A DNA stretch of 64,000 bases from UBA11051 sp964390495 (GTDB lineage Bacteria > Armatimonadota > Zipacnadia > Zipacnadales > UBA11051): the NCBI GenBank assembly GCA_964390495.1, contig CAYMIN010000003.1:124001-188000 (forward strand), read 5' to 3'. A program made the translations under genes and the position numbers. This document shows, piece after piece, positions 41,757 to 49,124 of this stretch (position 1 is its first letter; each line of letters starts with the position of its first letter). Under the pieces are notes generated by a model. That model saw only the letters and a list, made by a program, of their open reading frames with translations, made no database searches and was not told the origin of the DNA.

Positions 41757-43508
41757 TTAGTACATCCTCCGGGCGCCGGCGTAGCGCGGGGCGTAGTAGC
41801 TGGAGTTGAGGCTGTCAATCACCACATCGCGGCGGCTGTTGCTGGCGTGGATGAACTCATCCCCGCCGATATAGATGCCTACGTGTGAGATGCCGCGCTT
41901 GTAGGTGTTCTGGAAGAACACCACATCGCCCACTTGCAGGGCGCTGCGGGCCACCGGCTGGCCCTTGCGGAACTGAGTGTCACTGGAGCGCGGCAGGTTG
42001 ATACCGTATTGCTTCATCACGTAGTGGACGAAGCCTGAGCAGTCGAAGCCCCGGGCCGGGCTGGCGCTGCCTCGCACGTATCTGTAGCCCAGGTACTTCT
42101 TGGCCGTCGCCACGATGCTTTCCCCGGTCTCAGTGGCGCCGCCTGCGGTGGTCGGCGAGGGGAACTCAATATCGCCGGCCAGGCTAACGGAGCTGCTCGT
42201 TGAGGCCCCGGCGCTTTTCCGCGAGATTCTCTGGGCGCGGGTATCTATCAGCCAGGAGGCCATCCAGCCCACCTCGCCGTTGTCCATCGCCACCCGATAC
42301 CATGAGCCCTCTTGGCCGATGATTACCACGCGGGTGCTCAGCTCGGCGTAGCCGATGCGTTCTGCCTCGGTGCTGGGGCCGGCGCGTAGGTTGACCTTCG
42401 GCCGCGCCACCCAGCCCACGTGCACATCAACAGTCTGGTCGCCCGCCTTGGCCACGATCGCCTCGCCCGGCGGCACGAAGCTGACGACCCAGCCGCCGAC
42501 CCAGCCGACCTGGCCCGCGGAGGTCTTGACCTTGATCCAGTGACCCTCCTGAGCGGTAGCGGTTACCTTGGTGCCGCGTTCGAGTTGGAAGGCGGTGTCG
42601 TGGTCCTTACCCGGCCCTGAGCGGACGTTGATTACCTCCTCCGAGACCCAGCAGGGCATGGTCTCGAAGCTTCCCGAGGCCGGTGGGGCGGCCCCACTGC
42701 TGGAACTCGAGGCGCCGTCGTCATCGGCGCATTTGACCAGCCACTTGGCGATCCAGCCACTGTTGCCACCGTGCACGGTCGCCTTGCACCAGTCGCCCTG
42801 GGTCTCGGTTATATACAGCGTCTGGCCTTGGAGTACGATACCTTTGGCTTCATAGTTAGCACCGGGGCCCTTACGCAGATTCACGGCCTTGCCGATTACG
42901 AAGCCCTTGGCGGTTGCTTGCGGAGGGGAGCTACTCGTGCTGTTGGAGCCGGCCGCTTCAGCCAGTTTGCGGCCCTGGCTGACATCATACTCCAGCAGCT
43001 CGCCCAGGATCCAGCCGTAGCCGTTGCCGGTACTGACCTTGCACCAGCCGCTGCGACGGTCCGTCACATAGACCTTACGACCCTGCTGGAGCGTACCGTA
43101 TTTTTGGTAGCCCAGCCCGGGTCCGGACCGCACGTTGACGGCGCCCTCCTTGATCCATGCCGGCGTCGCGGCGCCGCTTGCGCGGCTACTGGCGGCTTCG
43201 GCCTCTTCGGCCAGGGCCCGGCCCTGATCCTGCGAGAACTGCAGCAGCCATTCGGCGATCCAACCCCACGAGCCGTCGGGCAGCTTCGCCCAGCACCAGT
43301 TGTTGGCGAAGGCGGTCACATGCACCTTGGTGCCGCGCGTCAGGGTCCCGATCTTGTTGCGGTCGGTGCCCGGGCCGGAGCGCACATTGAGGGTTTCGGG
43401 AATTACCCAGGCCGGCCGTGCCTTGGCGGCAGACACCCTTGAGGGCATCAGCGCACCAACGCTGATGATCACGACTAGTGCAATTCTCGCTCCGATTCTC
43501 GTGCCCAT
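41757..43508 (-). CDS. Five-SH3b NlpC/P60 cell-wall peptidase
   Basis: About 583 residues from the ATG at 43508. A signal peptide (IALVVIISVGALMPSRVSA) is followed by five bacterial SH3 domains, each beginning VNVRSGPG or VNLRxGP and ending GWIxxWL: about residues 32-90, 115-170, 195-255, 280-345 and 355-420. The C-terminal NlpC/P60 domain (about 460-583) has catalytic Cys in FDCSGFVHYVM, His in GISHVGIYIGG and a further polar position in FIHASNS. It probably cleaves peptide cross-links in peptidoglycan. Single-gene unit, with a terminator downstream. Confidence 0.93.
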   Translation of the reverse strand: MGTRIGARIALVVIISVGALMPSRVSAAKARPAWVIPETLNVRSGPGTDRNKIGTLTRGTKVHVTAFANNWCWAKLPDGSWGWIAEWLLQFSQDQGRALAEEAEAASSRASGAATPAWIKEGAVNVRSGPGLGYQKYGTLQQGRKVYVTDRRSGWCKVSTGNGYGWILGELLEYDVSQGRKLAEAAGSNSTSSSPPQATAKGFVIGKAVNLRKGPGANYEAKGIVLQGQTLYITETQGDWCKATVHGGNSGWIAKWLVKCADDDGASSSSSGAAPPASGSFETMPCWVSEEVINVRSGPGKDHDTAFQLERGTKVTATAQEGHWIKVKTSAGQVGWVGGWVVSFVPPGEAIVAKAGDQTVDVHVGWVARPKVNLRAGPSTEAERIGYAELSTRVVIIGQEGSWYRVAMDNGEVGWMASWLIDTRAQRISRKSAGASTSSSVSLAGDIEFPSPTTAGGATETGESIVATAKKYLGYRYVRGSASPARGFDCSGFVHYVMKQYGINLPRSSDTQFRKGQPVARSALQVGDVVFFQNTYKRGISHVGIYIGGDEFIHASNSRRDVVIDSLNSSYYAPRYAGARRMY

Positions 43509-43784
43509 ATCTTGATGCGCCTGCCTCACCAGGCCCAAGAATTATAGCTTAGCGCCGATTGCCAAGTCAAAGCCGCCCACGCACTAGAGCCCCTCTCCAA
43601 CCGTGATGGCATTGCCCAGACTGAAGCCGAGCACGCCAGCCTTCTGCCTTGAGTTCCGCTGTCAACTTAAGCCCCTACAGCCCTAATAGCGGGCCTCTGG
43701 AGCAAATCTAGCTTTTTGCGCCCTATTGCCGTCACTGAAGCGCCATCATCGCCATTTCAGATGCTGCCCGCGCTTGACCTCTCT

Positions 43785-43813
43785 TTGACTTTGCACATGC
43801 TTTGCGCTACACT
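43785..43813 (+). promoter_or_regulatory. Promoter of the efp-acc-nusB operon
   Basis: TTGACT (43785-43790), a 17-base spacer and TACACT (43808-43813). Transcription would begin about 66 bases before the efp GTG. The rest of the 378-base region between the peptidase and efp (43509-43886) shows nothing coding. Confidence 0.7.
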
Positions 43814-43886
43814 CTAGCACTACGACAGCCTCCTGGCGCCTGGGCCCGCGGACTTCACACGCGATGTTAGTGAGAGTGATAATACA

Positions 43887-44450
43887 GTGATTGCGGTCAA
43901 TGATCTCAAATCCGGCCTGACCATTGAGCTCGACGGGCAGGTCTATCAGGTAATCAGCAGCGAACACCACAAACCCGGCAAGGGCCAAGCGGTGGTCAGA
44001 ACCCGTTTGCGCGAGGTCGAGAGCGGCAAGGTTTTCAATAAGACCTTCAATGCCGGCATCAAGGTCCAGCGCGCCCACGTGGACCGCCGCAACATGCAGT
44101 ATCTCTACTCCCGGGACGATATCTTCTATCTGATGGATACCGAAAACTACGAGCAGATCGAGATCTCCAGAGCGCAAATCCGCGATGTCGCCCAGTGGCT
44201 CAAAGAGGGCGAGACCGTGATGATAGCTTCCTATCAGGGCAAGCTCTTGGGCCTGGAGCCGCCTCAGACTGTGGAGCGCGCCGTCACCAAGACCGAGCCG
44301 GGGGTGCGCGGCGATACCGCCCAGGGTGGCACTAAGCCGGCTCTCATCGAAGGCGGCGTCACCGTTACCGTGCCTCTCTTCGTTAATCAGGGCGACATCA
44401 TCAAGGTGGACACCACCACCGGCGAGTACGTAGAGCGCGTCAGCAATTAA
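43887..44450 (+). CDS. efp: Translation elongation factor P
   Basis: A 187-residue protein of normal length that relieves ribosome stalling at polyproline. The three OB-like domains are complete: the loop EHHKPGKGQAV carries Lys32, the position that is modified in many bacteria, and the last domain has VTVTVPLFVNQGDIIKVDTTTGEYVERV. The start is GTG. No modification gene (epmA, ymfI or rhamnosyltransferase) is in the window. It begins the operon, 19 bases before the accB-like gene. Confidence 0.97.
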   Translation: MIAVNDLKSGLTIELDGQVYQVISSEHHKPGKGQAVVRTRLREVESGKVFNKTFNAGIKVQRAHVDRRNMQYLYSRDDIFYLMDTENYEQIEISRAQIRDVAQWLKEGETVMIASYQGKLLGLEPPQTVERAVTKTEPGVRGDTAQGGTKPALIEGGVTVTVPLFVNQGDIIKVDTTTGEYVERVSN

Positions 44451-44469
44451 CCGGGAGCTTCGCCTGCGG

Positions 44470-44913
44470 ATGGATCGCGAACGCATCAAGCAGCTTATTG
44501 GGATGCTGAATAGCTCCAGCGCGGCCGAACTGGAGGTGCGCGAAGGCGACCTGCGCGTCAGATTGCGCAAGCGCGACGGCACCCAGCAGCCGGCCGAAGC
44601 CGCTGCCCCAGCCCCGCAGGTGCCTGAGGCCAGCGGCTCGCAGGCGGATGCCGAAGAATCGCTGGAAGACGCCACCATCGTCACGGCTCACCTCGTCGGC
44701 CTGTTCCATCGCGGCACCGGCCCCAAGGCCGAACCGCTGGCTCAGGTTGGTGACGATGTCGTCGCCGGCCAAAGCCTCGGCACCATTGAGGCCCTGCGCA
44801 ACTTCACCGAGGTGACCAGCCCGCTTGACGGCACGGTGGTGCGCATCATCGCTGAAGACGGCGCGCCCGTCCAGTTCGGTGACCCCCTGCTGGCGATCAG
44901 GCCGCAAGCCTAG
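44470..44913 (+). CDS. Biotin carboxyl carrier-like protein without the biotinyl lysine
   Basis: A 147-residue protein laid out like AccB: an N-terminal helical part, an Ala/Pro/Glu linker (about 38-65) and a C-terminal biotinyl-type domain (IVTAHLVGLFHRGTGPKAEPLAQVGDDVVAGQ). In place of EAMKMMNEI it has EALRNFTEV: the acceptor Lys is Arg110 (codon CGC), so biotin cannot be attached there. The rest of the hammerhead fold is well kept (TSPLDGTVVRI, GAPVQFGDPLLAI). It lies upstream of accC, where accB should be. It may be a regulator like plant BADC proteins, which also lack this Lys, or a structural partner; a true AccB must then exist elsewhere. Confidence 0.88.
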   Translation: MDRERIKQLIGMLNSSSAAELEVREGDLRVRLRKRDGTQQPAEAAAPAPQVPEASGSQADAEESLEDATIVTAHLVGLFHRGTGPKAEPLAQVGDDVVAGQSLGTIEALRNFTEVTSPLDGTVVRIIAEDGAPVQFGDPLLAIRPQA

Positions 44914-44932
44914 GCTCCGGGAGGCCCCTGGC

Positions 44933-45283
44933 ATGAGCAACAGATGCGGCTTCACGATTATCGGAATGCTGGTAGTGCTTGCCATTATCGGGATCCTGGC
45001 CGTGGGCCTTTACGGGCTGGGCGGCGACCGCGGCAAGAGCGACGGCGAGAAGAAATCAATCCCCGCCCGCGCCATGGACAAGGCCGAATCGGTTCAATGT
45101 CAGAGCAATCTTAACCAGTTGCGCCAGGCGATCAGTATGCAGACAATGGAGGGCCAGCCGCCGCCCCGGTCGCTGGCTGAGCTACGCCTCGACTCCATCA
45201 GTACCTGTCCGGTCAGCGGCAAGCCGTACAAGTACGATCCCGGCAGTGGCCGGGTATGGTGCGAGACCCACCCGCAATATTGA
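44933..45283 (+). CDS. Pseudopilin-like protein lacking Glu5
   Basis: A 116-residue protein; the ATG at 44933 follows GGGAGG by eight bases. The leader SNRCG precedes FTIIGMLVVLAIIGILAVGLYGLG, a prepilin-type helix in which the usual Glu at position 5 of the mature form is Gly. The C-terminal half contains SVQCQSNLNQLRQAISM and ends with CPVSGKPYKYDPGSGRVWCETHP, a two-Cys element seen in some bacterial pseudopilins. It lies between accB-like and accC, an odd place; whether it is processed by prepilin peptidase is uncertain. Confidence 0.75.
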   Translation: MSNRCGFTIIGMLVVLAIIGILAVGLYGLGGDRGKSDGEKKSIPARAMDKAESVQCQSNLNQLRQAISMQTMEGQPPPRSLAELRLDSISTCPVSGKPYKYDPGSGRVWCETHPQY

Positions 45284-45323
45284 AGTGCAGGCTGCATCCG
45301 GCCTGTCGGCATAGGAGAAATTG

Positions 45324-46670
45324 ATGTTCCGGAAATTACTGGTGGCTAACCGTGGCGAGATTGCCTGTCGCATCCTGCAGGCTTGCCGCGAGCTGAGCAT
45401 CAACACGGTTGCGGTCTATTCCCAGGCCGATGCCACTGCGCTGCACGTCAGGCTAGCCGATGAGGCTGTTTGCGTCGGCCCACCTCCCAACGCCGATAGC
45501 TACCTCAATATCGCCAACCTGATCAGCGCCGCGGTCATCACCGGGGCCGAGGCGATTCATCCCGGCTATGGCAACCTCTCCGAGGTCCCCAGGTTCGCCG
45601 AGATTTGCGAGGCCTGCAAAATCACTTTCATCGGGCCGTCCGCCGAGGTGATCGCGCGCATGGGCGACAAGGCCCAGGCCCGCACCACCATGCGGGCAGC
45701 CGGTATCCCGGTCGTGCCCGGCAGTGACGGACCGATTGAAGACGCCCGCGATGCGCGACTGATTGCCGACCAACTCGGCTATCCCGTAATGCTCAAGGCG
45801 GTCGCCGGCGGCGGTGGTCGTGGCATTCGCACCGCCCACAACGGTGAGCAACTCGAGCGATTTCTGACCTCGGCTCGGGCTGAGGCCAAGGCTGCCTTCG
45901 GCAGTGACGAACTTTACCTCGAAAAGTTCATCGCCGAGGCCCGCCATATCGAGGTGCAGATACTCGCCGACAGCCACGGCAACATGGTGCATCTGGGCGA
46001 GCGCGACTGCTCGATCCAGCACCGCCATCAGAAGCTGCTGGAGGAGGCGCCGGCTCCCGGAGTATCCAATTCGCTGCGCCGGCGGCTGGGCGAGGCCGCC
46101 CTGACAGCGGCACGGGCCGCGGATTACGTCAATGCCGGCACTGTCGAGTTCCTCCTCGACAAGCGCGGCAAGTTCTATTTCATCGAGATGAATACGCGCA
46201 TCCAGGTCGAGCATCCCGTCACCGAGATGCTCACCGGTATTGACATCGTCCGCGAGCAGATCCGCATCGCCGCCGGCGAGGAGCTGTCATGCGAGCAGGG
46301 CAAGATCTGGTTCAACGGCCATGCCCTCGAGTGTCGCATCCTGGCCGCTGATGGCGACCGCGGTTTCGCTCCCTCGCCCGGGCTTATCAGCGAGTGGCGC
46401 CTACCCTTAGGCCCCGGCATCAGAGTTGACAGCGGCGTCGGCTGCGGCAGCCAGATCTCGTCCCACTACGACCCGATGATCGCGAAGGTTATCACCTGGG
46501 ATGCCAGCCGCGAGGGCGCTATCAGGCGCATGCAGGCCGCCTTGCGCGGAATGCGTGTCACCGGCCTGCGTACCACCATACCGTACCAGTTGCGGATCCT
46601 GGAAAATGCCTTTTTCCGCCGTGGCGAGGTGGACCTCAACTTCATTCAGCGGCGCATGGCAACGGCATAG
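45324..46670 (+). CDS. accC: Biotin carboxylase subunit of acetyl-CoA carboxylase
   Basis: A protein of 448 residues, with the ATG at 45324 six bases after AGGAG. It carboxylates biotin on AccB with ATP and bicarbonate. ATP-grasp features are all present: LVANRGEIACRIL, AIHPGYGNLSEVPRFAE, MGDKAQARTTM, LKAVAGGGGRGIR, EARHIEVQILAD, GERDCSIQHRHQKLLEEAPAP and EMNTRIQVEHPVTEMLTGIDIV. AccA and AccD are not in the window. The neighbouring accB-like protein lacks the biotin site, so the real acceptor is unknown. Confidence 0.97.
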   Translation: MFRKLLVANRGEIACRILQACRELSINTVAVYSQADATALHVRLADEAVCVGPPPNADSYLNIANLISAAVITGAEAIHPGYGNLSEVPRFAEICEACKITFIGPSAEVIARMGDKAQARTTMRAAGIPVVPGSDGPIEDARDARLIADQLGYPVMLKAVAGGGGRGIRTAHNGEQLERFLTSARAEAKAAFGSDELYLEKFIAEARHIEVQILADSHGNMVHLGERDCSIQHRHQKLLEEAPAPGVSNSLRRRLGEAALTAARAADYVNAGTVEFLLDKRGKFYFIEMNTRIQVEHPVTEMLTGIDIVREQIRIAAGEELSCEQGKIWFNGHALECRILAADGDRGFAPSPGLISEWRLPLGPGIRVDSGVGCGSQISSHYDPMIAKVITWDASREGAIRRMQAALRGMRVTGLRTTIPYQLRILENAFFRRGEVDLNFIQRRMATA

Positions 46671-46680
46671 GAGGCAACCT

Positions 46681-46857
46681 ATGAACCCCTACGGTCTTAA
46701 TGTAGCCCCCTTCTGGCGAGCTACGGTCGGCGCTTTTTTCGGCGCGGTAATCGCCGGCGTATGGCTCGTCAAAGGCTTCTGGGCAGCCTTATTCATTTTG
46801 GTTTTCATTGTACTCGGAGCGCTGGTCGCGGTCTTCGCCACCGGACCCGCTGAATAG
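46681..46857 (+). CDS. DUF2273-like small membrane protein
   Basis: A 58-residue protein with two helices (about 10-28 and 31-53). GGAGG lies six bases before the ATG. WRATVGAFFGAVIAGVWLVKGFWAALFILVFIVLGALVA fits the DUF2273 pattern, a family that in Firmicutes lies between accC/asp23 and nusB, exactly its position here. The Asp23 partner itself is absent. Function unknown; envelope stress is suspected for the family. Confidence 0.7.
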   Translation: MNPYGLNVAPFWRATVGAFFGAVIAGVWLVKGFWAALFILVFIVLGALVAVFATGPAE

Positions 46858-46893
46858 ACTACTTCGCAGCTTGGCAATTGCCGGAGGAATGTA

Positions 46894-47367
46894 GTGAGGA
46901 CAGGAGCACGCCGCAAGGCCCGAGAACTGGCTCTCAGCATTCTATTCGCTACCGATGTCGGAGACCAAACGGCGGCCCAAGCGCTCGAGGTCGTGGACCA
47001 TGTCCTGGAGGTCCTCGTCGGCCAATGGGGGCTGACCCCTGATGAGAGCGTGAAGCTACTGCCTGAAATCCGCCAGTTCGGCGTCACCCTCGCCGAAGCA
47101 TACTTTGTCGACAGCCGCAGAATTGATGACTGTATCGAAGACTTCTCTCATGAGTGGGCCATAGACAGGATGCCCGGCATTGACCGCAACATCCTGCGCC
47201 TGGCTCTGGCCGAGCTGATTCACCTGCCCGACGTCCCGGTCAGCGCCACCATCAATGAAGCCGTCGAGTTGGCCAAAATCTACGGCACCGAGGAGTCCGG
47301 CAAATTCGTCAACGGTATCCTCGGCGCTTTTGTGCGTAGTGAAGAAGCCGAAGTCAAACCTACCTAA
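46894..47367 (+). CDS. nusB: Transcription antitermination factor NusB
   Basis: A 157-residue all-helical protein of normal length. RRKARELALSILFATDVG at the start, then IDRMPGIDRNILRLALAELIHLPDVPVSATINEAVELAKIYGTEESGKFVNGILGAF, the NusB signature. The start is GTG, seven bases after GGAGG. NusB binds boxA RNA with NusE (S10) to prevent early termination of rRNA transcripts. Confidence 0.97.
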   Translation: MRTGARRKARELALSILFATDVGDQTAAQALEVVDHVLEVLVGQWGLTPDESVKLLPEIRQFGVTLAEAYFVDSRRIDDCIEDFSHEWAIDRMPGIDRNILRLALAELIHLPDVPVSATINEAVELAKIYGTEESGKFVNGILGAFVRSEEAEVKPT

Positions 47368-47576
47368 GCGGCAGGGCGATGGGCGAACCACGCACTCCGT
47401 GAGGGCGTGGGCCAGTCTCAGGTGTGTCCGGCGGAGCCGAACATACCTTCGGCAGGCCCCTCCATCACGACTAACGGCTGCAGACCCTCGGGCTGCAATT
47501 GGAAGCCCTTAGAATCTGCATAGCTACAGTGGGAACCCGAGGTCGCTAGCAGTTGGGCGGCAGCATATTGGCACCC
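47368..47576. repeat. Intergenic repeat island between nusB and xseA
   Basis: Bases 47453-47476 are an exact 24-base inverted copy of 331-354. Bases 47447-47463 match 22179-22195 in inverted orientation. CCCACGCCCTCACGGAGTGCGTGG-type hairpin sequence lies at about 47387-47410. There is no gene. Confidence 0.7.
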
Positions 47577-48785
47577 ATGCGAACATCAATTCTCAGCGTC
47601 GGTGAGGTCACGGTTTATGTCAAGCGGCTGATGGACCGCGATGAGGTCCTGGCGGATCTTATCGTGCGCGGGGAAATCTCGAATTTTCGCCGGCCCGCCT
47701 CGGGCCATATGTATTTCTCGCTGAAAGACGACCGCTCGCTGCTGCATGCCGTCTGTTTCCGGGGACATGCCGCCAAGCTCGGCTTCGACCCCGAGGATGG
47801 CATGCAGGTGGTCGCCGGCGGCAACATCACAGTCTATGAGCGCCAGGGTCGCTATCAGCTCATCACTCGCTTCATGCGGCCTGATGGCGTCGGGGCTTTG
47901 GCGGCGGCCTTTGAGAAGCTGAAAGCCAAGCTGGAGGCGGAGGGCCTGTTTGCCGAGGACCGCAAGCGCCCGCTGCCCCGCTTCCCCAGAGCCATTGCTC
48001 TGGTTACCTCCGGCACCGGCGCGGCGGTCCGCGATATGGTCTCAATTCTGGGCTCGCGTTATCCGCTGGCACGAATCAAGCTGATACCGACGCTGGTGCA
48101 GGGCGAAGGTTCGGCTCAGAGCATCGTCAACTCGCTGCGGACGGCCAATGGTGCCGAGGTGGACCTGATTATCCTGGGGCGTGGCGGCGGCTCCTTGGAG
48201 GACCTCTGGTCCTTCAATGAGGAGGCGGTGGCCCGCGAGGTCTTCGCCAGTCGGGTGCCGGTGATCAGCGCCGTCGGCCACGAGACCGATTATGCCCTGA
48301 CTGACTTTGCCGCCGATGCCCGAGCCGCCACCCCCTCGCACGCCGCGGAGATGGCCGTACCGGATGCCGAGGAGCTTCTTAGCAGTCTCGCGGGGCTGCG
48401 ATATCGGGCCTCCAGTCGCCTACGGATGCTGCTGCGGGAGTCCGGCTTGCGGCTGCAGGCGGCGCGTGCCCATCCGCTGCTGGAGCGGCCGCGATTGCTG
48501 GTTGACAACAAGGCCCAGCAGTTGGATGATTTGCGGAAAAGCCTGATAGCTAACGCCCGCCGACTCAGCCGTCTGTGGCAGGCGCGTCTGGACACCATTG
48601 CCGCTCGGCTGGCCGGCCTCGACCCCCAGGCGGTTTTGCGCCGGGGCTATAGCATCGTGCGGCGAGCCGATGACGACAGCCTGGTTACCAGTATCGGGGC
48701 CGTAGCCGCCGGAGACCAGCTCGCCATCGCCGTAACCGACGGCGAGATCGCTGCCGAGGTGCGTGGCGCTACCGCCGGCGGCTAG
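47577..48785 (+). CDS. xseA: Exodeoxyribonuclease VII large subunit
   Basis: About 402 residues. The OB-fold domain opens with LSVGEVTVYVKRLMDRDEVLADLIVRGEISNFRRPASGHMYFSLKD; the catalytic region has IALVTSGTGAAVRDMVSILGSRYP, LIILGRGGGSLEDLWSFNEE and SAVGHETDYALTDFAADARAATPSHAAE; a helical tail follows. ExoVII removes single-stranded DNA from both ends. The ATG at 47577 gives the usual N-terminus (MRTSILSVGE); a TTG at 47553 is possible. xseB follows after 40 bases. Confidence 0.96.
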   Translation: MRTSILSVGEVTVYVKRLMDRDEVLADLIVRGEISNFRRPASGHMYFSLKDDRSLLHAVCFRGHAAKLGFDPEDGMQVVAGGNITVYERQGRYQLITRFMRPDGVGALAAAFEKLKAKLEAEGLFAEDRKRPLPRFPRAIALVTSGTGAAVRDMVSILGSRYPLARIKLIPTLVQGEGSAQSIVNSLRTANGAEVDLIILGRGGGSLEDLWSFNEEAVAREVFASRVPVISAVGHETDYALTDFAADARAATPSHAAEMAVPDAEELLSSLAGLRYRASSRLRMLLRESGLRLQAARAHPLLERPRLLVDNKAQQLDDLRKSLIANARRLSRLWQARLDTIAARLAGLDPQAVLRRGYSIVRRADDDSLVTSIGAVAAGDQLAIAVTDGEIAAEVRGATAGG

Positions 48786-48825
48786 CTGAGCCGCGCCGTG
48801 TAGTGCGGAGCACGAGGAGCTGCAG

Positions 48826-49098
48826 ATGGGAAAGTTCAAGGTCGAGAAGCTGTCATTTGAGGAGGCGCTCGCCAAGCTCGAAGAGTTGATCGAGAAGATA
48901 GACACCGGCGACTTGCCTTTGGCCGAAGCCATTGAGACTTTCCAGCTTGCGACCGAGCTGAGCGAGCATTGTGCCCGGCTGCTCAACGAGGCCGAGGCGG
49001 CGGTGGAAGAGCTGGAAGCGGGTACTGACGAGCCTGATGCTGCCGCCGCCGACCAGGACCAGGATGACGATGACGTTGATCCCTTTGGAGACACCTAA
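48826..49098 (+). CDS. xseB: Exodeoxyribonuclease VII small subunit
   Basis: A 90-residue helical protein: KLSFEEALAKLEELIEKIDTGDLPLAEAIETFQLATELSEHCARLLNEAEAAVEEL is the family signature. It binds XseA in multiple copies. The C-terminal 25 residues are very acidic (DQDQDDDDVDPFGDT), longer than in many homologues. dxs follows after 26 bases. Confidence 0.95.
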   Translation: MGKFKVEKLSFEEALAKLEELIEKIDTGDLPLAEAIETFQLATELSEHCARLLNEAEAAVEELEAGTDEPDAAAADQDQDDDDVDPFGDT

Positions 49099-49124
49099 CG
49101 TAACATAGGGCTTGGAGTGAGCAG

